This document shows positions 27,981 through 34,063 of a stretch of 34,063 bases of DNA, one piece after another. The stretch comes from Pedobacter sp. Lineage in GTDB: Bacteria; Bacteroidota; Bacteroidia; Sphingobacteriales; Sphingobacteriaceae. Location of the stretch: positions 1 to 34,063 of the forward strand of contig JAPSHM010000002.1 in assembly GCA_031179845.1 (NCBI GenBank). The letters are read 5' to 3'. The translations under genes and the position numbers were made by a program. The notes beneath the pieces are model-generated. The model did no database searches and had not been told where the DNA came from. It was given only the letters and a program-made list of their open reading frames with translations. Position 1 is the stretch's first letter, and each line of letters opens with the position of its first letter.

Positions 27981-28869
27981 TTCTAAATCTATGAACTCAA
28001 GAAGAACCTTCCTCAAGCACGCCGGCATCGCTGCCGCGGGCGCACTTTTTTTGCCAACCTATGCTTGCAGCAGCCCGGCAGACAAAAGGAATATTGGCCT
28101 CCAGTTGTATACCCTCAGAAATGAGATCGGTAAAGACGTTAAAGGCGTAATTGCAAAAGTTGCAGCTGCCGGATACAAAGAAGTTGAAACTTATGGGTTT
28201 TCAAAAGCAGGTGGCTTTTGGGGATTGGATGCAGCCTCATTTAAAAGTTTGCTGAAAGATAATGGGTTGACTTCACCGAGCGGCCACTATGGGATCGATG
28301 AATTTATTACCACAGGTAATAAGGAATTGTTGAAGCCACTGATCGAAGGTGCCGCGGCTATTGATAACCACTATTTTACAGTTCCTTATTTATCTGAGCC
28401 CATCCGAAAATCGCTTGACGATTACAAAAAGATCACCGCACGATTAAATGAAGCGGCAGAGCTGGTAAGTCAGTCGGGCTTAAAATTAGCCTATCATAAC
28501 CATGATTTCGAATTTAAAGCCTATGAAGGCGGCGCGACCGGTTATGAGATCATGCTTGCTGGAACAGATAAGGATAAGATCCAATTTGAATTGGACCTGT
28601 ACTGGGTTGTCCGTTCAGGAAATGACCCGGTTGCCTTGTTTAACAAATATCCGGGCCGTTTTGTAATGTGGCATGTAAAAGATATGGATAAAGCTAACAA
28701 CGGTATCAACACGGAAGTTGGTTCAGGTACCATAGACTTCAAAAACATTTACAAACATGCGAAACTATCAGGTCTTGAACACTTGATCGTGGAGCAGGAA
28801 AACTTTTCTAAGGATCCGTTCGTAAGCATAAAGCAAAGCTTCGATTACGTAAATAGTGAAGTGATTTAA
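27973..28869 (+). CDS. Sugar phosphate isomerase/epimerase (TIM barrel) with Tat/lipoprotein-like signal
   Basis: SRRTFLKHAGIAAAGALFLPTYACSS; IGLQLYTLRNEIGKDV, LAYHNHDFEF, FELDLYWVVRSGNDPV, MWHVKDMDK. Overlaps previous CDS by 8 bp. Confidence 0.92.
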   Translation: MFNSKSMNSRRTFLKHAGIAAAGALFLPTYACSSPADKRNIGLQLYTLRNEIGKDVKGVIAKVAAAGYKEVETYGFSKAGGFWGLDAASFKSLLKDNGLTSPSGHYGIDEFITTGNKELLKPLIEGAAAIDNHYFTVPYLSEPIRKSLDDYKKITARLNEAAELVSQSGLKLAYHNHDFEFKAYEGGATGYEIMLAGTDKDKIQFELDLYWVVRSGNDPVALFNKYPGRFVMWHVKDMDKANNGINTEVGSGTIDFKNIYKHAKLSGLEHLIVEQENFSKDPFVSIKQSFDYVNSEVI

Positions 28870-28892
28870 TAAGAATAACTCGACAACTTAAT

Positions 28893-28929
28893 AAAGGGAT
28901 CGGTTATCAATAACCAATCCCTTTTTTTT
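28893..28929 (+). terminator. Intrinsic terminator ending the GMC/Gfo-Idh-MocA operon
   Basis: aaagggatcggttat / ataaccaatcccttt stem with one mismatch, followed by T8. Confidence 0.85.
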
Positions 28930-29040
28930 ATGCGTAAAAAAATGCCCATATTTGAGGACTTATTATTTCACCATAAATAGAATTGACAATTAAAAACAAG
29001 TAGAACAACAAATTAAGAACAAAATCAATCTTTAAAGAAC

Positions 29041-30033
29041 ATGAAAATTGCAGTAGTTGGCGCCACCGGTTTGGTAGGCACCGTAATGTTAAAAGTATTA
29101 GAAGAGCGTAACTTCCCGCTGACCGAATTGATCCCTGTAGCCTCTGAAAAGAGTGTTGGTAAGGAAATCACTTTCAAGGGTAAGAAGTACGCTGTTGTAA
29201 ACATGGATACTGCGATTTCGATGAGACCTGATATTGCGTTGTTTTCTGCAGGTGGTGGGACCTCGTTAGCTGAAGCTCCGCGCTTTGCCGAAGTTGGTAC
29301 CACAGTGATCGACAATTCATCTGCATGGCGCATGGATCCATCGAAAAAGTTGATCGTGCCAGAAGTAAACGCAGCAGCGTTATCAGCTGATGATAAGATC
29401 ATCGCAAATCCAAACTGTTCAACGATCCAAATGGTGGTGGCATTGAAGCCACTTCATGATAAATATAAAATCAAGCGCGTGGTGGTATCCACCTACCAGT
29501 CTGTAACCGGAACTGGCGTAAAAGCGGTTGAACAACTGATGAACGAACGTAAAGGAATCACCGATGGGCCTATGGCTTACGCCTACCCTATCGATCTGAA
29601 CGTAATTCCTCAGATTGATGTTTTCCAGGACAACGGATACACAAAAGAAGAAATGAAAATGATTCTGGAAACCCAGAAGATCATGGGCGACGATAGCATT
29701 AAAGTGACCGCTACTACCGTTCGTATTCCAGTAATGGGTGGGCACTCGGAATCAGTAAACATTGAGTTTGAAAACGATTTTGATGTTACTGAAGTAAAAG
29801 AATTGATGGAAAATACAGCTGGTATCGTACTTGTTGATGATCCTGCTAACTTAAAATACCCAATGCCTAAGGATGCACATGAAAGGGATGAGGTATTTGT
29901 TGGAAGGATAAGACGCGACGAATCTTTACCAAACACATTAAACATGTGGATCGTGGCCGACAACCTTCGTAAAGGCGCTGCGACCAACGCTGTTCAGATC
30001 GCTGAATACCTGGTGAGCAACAAACTGGTATAA
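29041..30033 (+). CDS. asd: Aspartate-semialdehyde dehydrogenase
   Basis: VVGATGLVGTVMLKVLEER, FSAGGGTS, IDNSSAWRMD, ANPNCSTIQMV, GGHSESVN motifs. Confidence 0.97.
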   Translation: MKIAVVGATGLVGTVMLKVLEERNFPLTELIPVASEKSVGKEITFKGKKYAVVNMDTAISMRPDIALFSAGGGTSLAEAPRFAEVGTTVIDNSSAWRMDPSKKLIVPEVNAAALSADDKIIANPNCSTIQMVVALKPLHDKYKIKRVVVSTYQSVTGTGVKAVEQLMNERKGITDGPMAYAYPIDLNVIPQIDVFQDNGYTKEEMKMILETQKIMGDDSIKVTATTVRIPVMGGHSESVNIEFENDFDVTEVKELMENTAGIVLVDDPANLKYPMPKDAHERDEVFVGRIRRDESLPNTLNMWIVADNLRKGAATNAVQIAEYLVSNKLV

Positions 30034-30057
30034 TATTATTCGTTATATACGTTAATT

Positions 30058-30103
30058 GATGTATGAATAACTGTAACCGGTTATCATACATCATTTTTGT
30101 TTT
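30058..30103 (+). terminator. Intrinsic terminator downstream of asd
   Basis: gatgtatga(a)taac / gttatcatacatc stem followed by atttttgtttt. Confidence 0.75.
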
Positions 30104-30110
30104 AAAGCAT

Positions 30111-31523
30111 ATGATCAAAACGCTATTAGCAGCCCAGTTTTTATTTATCCTTTCAGTCGGTACTGCCTTTGCGCAAACAGCAATACAGAAACTGGAAAGC
30201 GCATATGAAACTTTCTTATCCGACCCCCAGGTGAAAAATGCCAGCGTGTCATTGAGTGTGCTGGATGCCAATACCGGGAAGATTCTATTTGCCCGTAATG
30301 AACATATTGGACTGGCACCTGCATCAACATTAAAAGTCATCACTGCTGCAACTGCGTTTAGCGTTTTGGGTAAGGACTTTCAATTCCAAACTACCTTGGC
30401 CTATACTGGCCATATCACTCCAGAGGGCGTTTTAAAAGGCGACTTGATGATCATTGGCAGCGGAGATCCTACGCTGGGTTCCGACCGGTATCAAAATAAG
30501 GAACAAACCGTGCTGACGGAATGGGTAAATGCTGCGAAAAAAGTTGGGATAAAGAAAATTGAAGGCGCGATAGTGGGTGATGACCGGGCTTTCGGTACGC
30601 AAACCACTCCCGAAGGTTGGATCTGGCAGGACATTGGCAATTATTTTGGCGCCGGAACGTCAGGATTATCCTGGCGGGAAAACCAGTTTGACATTCACCT
30701 AAGACCAGGATCGGTAGAAGGTGCGGAGGCTAAATTTATCAAAACAGTTCCGGAAACACCTTATTTGAAGATTGTAAATGAACTGAAAACGGGCTCCCCT
30801 GGCTCTGGAGACAGAGCTTATGCTTTTTTACCACCATATAGCCATGTTGCCTATTTGAGAGGGACCTGGGGGATTGGAATTGGCAAAGCAGCTATTTCAG
30901 TAGCGCTTCCTGATCCGGCATTTGATTGCGCTTATCGACTGGAGGAAAGCCTGAGACAATCAGGAATTACAACCACTCAATCTGCCACCACTGCAAGGTT
31001 GAAGGCACTAAATGAACAGCCCATTGCAAACATCACCCAAAAGATCAGCACGATAACTTCTCCCACTTTGTCAGAAATGATTCATTGGTTTCTGAAAAAA
31101 AGTATAAATTTATATGGAGAAACCTTGTTAAAGGTCATTGCGACAAGGTCGGGAATGGATGCGACAACGGACAACGGCACATCTGCAACAATTAAATTTT
31201 GGGCAAATAAAGGGATCGATAGAAGCGCTTTGAACATTATTGACGGCAGCGGCTTGTCGCCCGGCAACCGAATTACCTCGATGGCCATGGCAAAGGTGTT
31301 ATTTGAGGCGCAGAAAGAAAATTGGTTCGGCGACTACCGGAGAAGCTTCCCGGAGTATAACGGCATGACCATAAAGAGCGGCACTATAAATAACGTTTCA
31401 GCGTTTGCTGGCTACCATACCAGTGCTTCGGGCCACAGGTATATTGTAGTGATTGGTATTAATAATTATTCGGGTTCAGGCATCAACCGGAAACTATTTA
31501 CAGTTCTAAACGCATTGAAATAA
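30111..31523 (+). CDS. dacB: D-alanyl-D-alanine carboxypeptidase/endopeptidase, PBP4 type (S13)
   Basis: Signal peptide; PASTLK (SxxK), DGSGLSPGNR, KSGTINNVSAFAGY motifs. Start at MIKTLLAAQ preferred over 30063. Confidence 0.93.
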   Translation: MIKTLLAAQFLFILSVGTAFAQTAIQKLESAYETFLSDPQVKNASVSLSVLDANTGKILFARNEHIGLAPASTLKVITAATAFSVLGKDFQFQTTLAYTGHITPEGVLKGDLMIIGSGDPTLGSDRYQNKEQTVLTEWVNAAKKVGIKKIEGAIVGDDRAFGTQTTPEGWIWQDIGNYFGAGTSGLSWRENQFDIHLRPGSVEGAEAKFIKTVPETPYLKIVNELKTGSPGSGDRAYAFLPPYSHVAYLRGTWGIGIGKAAISVALPDPAFDCAYRLEESLRQSGITTTQSATTARLKALNEQPIANITQKISTITSPTLSEMIHWFLKKSINLYGETLLKVIATRSGMDATTDNGTSATIKFWANKGIDRSALNIIDGSGLSPGNRITSMAMAKVLFEAQKENWFGDYRRSFPEYNGMTIKSGTINNVSAFAGYHTSASGHRYIVVIGINNYSGSGINRKLFTVLNALK

Positions 31524-31568
31524 TTGGCAGGCTTCAATACCTGACAGCATTCATCAAAACCTAATTAA

Positions 31569-33533
31569 ATGAAGAACATCCTTGTTATACTTTGTATTTT
31601 TTTTGTGAGCTATTCCGCTAGTGGCCAGACTTCCGTTGCTACAGAGCCAATGCCTTCGGAACCGGTCCAGCCGATAGGTGTACCTCCTGAAATTGCCATT
31701 ATACCAGAGCCTGTAGCCCTCATCAAAGGTGAAGGTTATTTCATCTTACCAGCCAACGTCATCATTCAGTATCCGGCAACAGACGAAACACAGCAAACTC
31801 TTGCCTTTTTGCAGGAGCGGCTTTCTATTCCTACGGGCAGTTTTGTATCGACGATCAGCAGTAAGTCGGAAACGGCTCATATCAGATTGATCCTAAATGA
31901 TAAACAGAACCCTACCATTGGGAAGGAGGGTTACCAATTAACCGTGACTCCAAACCGCATTACCATACAGGCAAATAAAGCAGCTGGACTCTTTTACGGC
32001 GTGCAAAGTTTGATTCAATTGTTTCCAAAGGAGATTGAAGGTAAGGAGCCAATAAAGGATATCGAATGGAAAGCGCCTTGCGTTGAAATTACCGATTACC
32101 CGCGTTTGGGCTGGAGAGGATTAATGTTCGATGTTGCGCGTCACTTCTTCACAAAGGATGAAGTAAAACAATACATCGATGCGATGGTGCGCTACAAATA
32201 CAACCTTCTCCATTTACACCTGACAGATGATGAAGGCTGGCGAATAGAAATCAAGGGGCTTCCTAAACTCACTGAAGTAGGGGCATGGAATGTAAAGAAG
32301 GTAGGTGAATTTGGAAACTTTATACCTCCAACTGCTGATGAACCTCGTAATTACGGCGGCTTTTATACACAGGAAGACATCAAAGAACTGGTGGAATATG
32401 CGAAGGTCAGATTTGTAGATATATTACCCGAGATCGATGTACCTGGTCATAGTCTGGCCGCAATCAGCGCCTACCCGGAATTGTCCTGCACACCCGATGC
32501 GGTGAACTACAGGGTACGTTCAGGCGAGCGCATCATGGATTGGTCAAGGGGTGCCCCGCCAATCGCTTTGGTAGACAATACGCTTTGTCCTGCCAATGAA
32601 AAAGTATACACCTTTCTGGATACGGTAATTACGCAGGTAGCCCAACTCTTCCCATTTGAATACCTTCATATGGGTGGTGATGAAGCGCCTTTCAATTTCT
32701 GGGAAAAGAATGTGGCCATTAAAGACCTGATGCAGCGGGAAGGTTTAAAGAACATGCACCAGGTACAAGGTTATTTTGAAAAACGCGTGCAAAAGATCGT
32801 TGAATCCAAGGGAAAGAAATTCATGGGTTGGGATGAAATTTTGGATGGTGATCTTTCACCTTCTGCGGCAGTAATGGCCTGGAGGGGGATGAAATATGGC
32901 ATCGAGGCCGCCAAGAAGAAGCATGAAGTGGTGATGAGCCCTACCCAGTATGCGTACCTTGATTATATGCAGGCTGATGTCATTACGGAGCCCCGGGTGT
33001 ATGCTTCGCTTCGCTTAAGTAAAACCTACGAATTTAATCCAGTTCCTGCCGGTGTTGATCCGAAATATATTAAAGGCGGTCAGGCGAACTTATGGACTGA
33101 ACAGGTTTATAACATCCGACAAGCGGAATACATGACCTGGCCCCGGGGAATGGCGGTTGCAGAATCAGTTTGGTCGCCCAAAGAGAAAAAGAACTGGCCG
33201 AACTTTTTTGGCAGAGTTGAGCAACACTTCAAACGATTGGATGTTGCAGAGACAAAATATGCGCCAAGTGTTTACGATCCGATATTTAAAGTTAGCAGGT
33301 CGGCCGACCGACAAGTATTGATCGAATTAAGTACTGAGGTCGCTGGTCTGGATATTTATTATAGTTTTGACAACTCTTTCCCTGATCGCTTCTACCCGAA
33401 ATATACGGAGAAACTAAGTCCGCCGAAAGATGCAACTATGCTTAGAGTGATCACCTACAGAGGTAAAGATCCGGTAGGTAGAATGATGAACATGCCTATC
33501 GATGAACTGAATAAAAGAGCAGGAAAAAGATAA
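31569..33533 (+). CDS. Beta-N-acetylhexosaminidase, GH20
   Basis: Signal peptide; YPRLGWRGLMFDVARHF, LHLHLTDDEGWRIEIKG, LPEIDVPGHS, YLHMGGDEAPFNFW catalytic D-E pair. Confidence 0.96.
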   Translation: MKNILVILCIFFVSYSASGQTSVATEPMPSEPVQPIGVPPEIAIIPEPVALIKGEGYFILPANVIIQYPATDETQQTLAFLQERLSIPTGSFVSTISSKSETAHIRLILNDKQNPTIGKEGYQLTVTPNRITIQANKAAGLFYGVQSLIQLFPKEIEGKEPIKDIEWKAPCVEITDYPRLGWRGLMFDVARHFFTKDEVKQYIDAMVRYKYNLLHLHLTDDEGWRIEIKGLPKLTEVGAWNVKKVGEFGNFIPPTADEPRNYGGFYTQEDIKELVEYAKVRFVDILPEIDVPGHSLAAISAYPELSCTPDAVNYRVRSGERIMDWSRGAPPIALVDNTLCPANEKVYTFLDTVITQVAQLFPFEYLHMGGDEAPFNFWEKNVAIKDLMQREGLKNMHQVQGYFEKRVQKIVESKGKKFMGWDEILDGDLSPSAAVMAWRGMKYGIEAAKKKHEVVMSPTQYAYLDYMQADVITEPRVYASLRLSKTYEFNPVPAGVDPKYIKGGQANLWTEQVYNIRQAEYMTWPRGMAVAESVWSPKEKKNWPNFFGRVEQHFKRLDVAETKYAPSVYDPIFKVSRSADRQVLIELSTEVAGLDIYYSFDNSFPDRFYPKYTEKLSPPKDATMLRVITYRGKDPVGRMMNMPIDELNKRAGKR

Positions 33534-33551
33534 AACTAACAAGCAGAGAAA

Positions 33552-34063
33552 TTGAGGTATTTCGTTCACATAGGTTATAACGGATTAAATTACAATGGCT
33601 GGCAAAAGCAGCCCGGCGTGATGAATGTACAGGGGGTTTTGGAAAAGGCACTCAGTCAGGTCTTGAAAACAACAGTGTTTATCAATGGATGTGGCCGGAC
33701 AGACGCTCATGTGCATGCCAGTCAGTTCTTCTTCCACATGGATATTGAGCAGCCCTGGGATTTTGATCTGATGTTCAGGCTGAACAAACTGCTACCTGCT
33801 AACATTGCCATCTTTGACATTATTCCCATGGAAGGGCTACCACATGCTCGATTTGATGCGGTGCAACGCTCTTATGATTATTTCATTCACACGTACAAAA
33901 ACCCTTTCCTGAACGGATTGAGCTCATTTTACCTGGTCGACAACCTCGATTTTGACAAGATGAAACGTGCAGCAGCAATTTTACCTGAGTATAAAGATTA
34001 CCGGGCATTCTGCACCAGCCCTGACAAATATGAGCACACGATCTGTTATGTTAGGTCGGCCAG
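33552..34063 (+). CDS. truA: tRNA pseudouridine synthase A family protein, 5' portion (runs off the window)
   Basis: Manual translation from TTG at 33552: RYFVHIGYNGLNYNGWQKQPGVMNVQGVLEKALSQVL...GCGRTDAHVHASQFFFH...HARFDAVQRSYDYFIHTYKNPF, open to the window end; missing from the ORF track. Confidence 0.85.
   Translation, partial: MRYFVHIGYNGLNYNGWQKQPGVMNVQGVLEKALSQVLKTTVFINGCGRTDAHVHASQFFFHMDIEQPWDFDLMFRLNKLLPANIAIFDIIPMEGLPHARFDAVQRSYDYFIHTYKNPFLNGLSSFYLVDNLDFDKMKRAAAILPEYKDYRAFCTSPDKYEHTICYVRSA

Noticed and set aside
28947-28954. CATATTTG as an asd promoter -7 element
   Set aside because: One mismatch, and the only -33 candidate is the T tract of the preceding terminator; too weak to call.
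29867-30343. 158-aa minus-strand ORF
   Set aside because: Antisense to the asd 3' end and dacB 5' end, crossing the asd terminator; no motifs.
1-34063. CRISPR arrays, tRNA/rRNA genes, transposases, phage genes, defence systems
   Set aside because: Looked for while reading both strands and the ORF translations; none recognised.

Overview
Window from a Bacteroidetes genome (Sphingobacteriaceae-like by gene content, e.g. SusC/SusD pairs and FecR/ECF sigma trios; inferred, no search run). Left to right: (1) the 3' end of a polysaccharide utilization locus (PUL): truncated SusC, SusD, a PF10091/GH144-type glucanase and a GH3 beta-glucosidase, probably for beta-1,2-glucan. (2) A minus-strand PUL: ECF sigma, FecR anti-sigma, STN-domain SusC, SusD, GH99-like lipoprotein, Tat-signal metallophosphoesterase. 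A truncated, motif-poor metallophosphoesterase paralogue lies beyond its terminator. (3) A minus-strand tdh-like / yebC unit. (4) A ten-gene plus-strand operon: gluconate-2-dehydrogenase subunit-3-like protein, GMC oxidoreductase, two Gfo/Idh/MocA proteins, cytochrome c, DUF1080 (3-keto-glycoside hydrolase-like), MFS transporter and three TIM-barrel isomerases. It looks like a largely periplasmic 3-keto-glycoside oxidation and catabolism system. (5) asd, a PBP4-type dacB, a GH20 hexosaminidase and a truncated truA-like gene. The least expected signal is a putative antisense small RNA between fecR and susC: a perfect TAnnTTTG promoter element on the + strand followed about 40 nt later by a strong intrinsic terminator, opposite the susC leader. 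This resembles the cis-antisense sRNAs (DonS type) described in ECF-sigma-controlled Bacteroides PULs. No CRISPR array, tRNA, rRNA or transposase was recognised.
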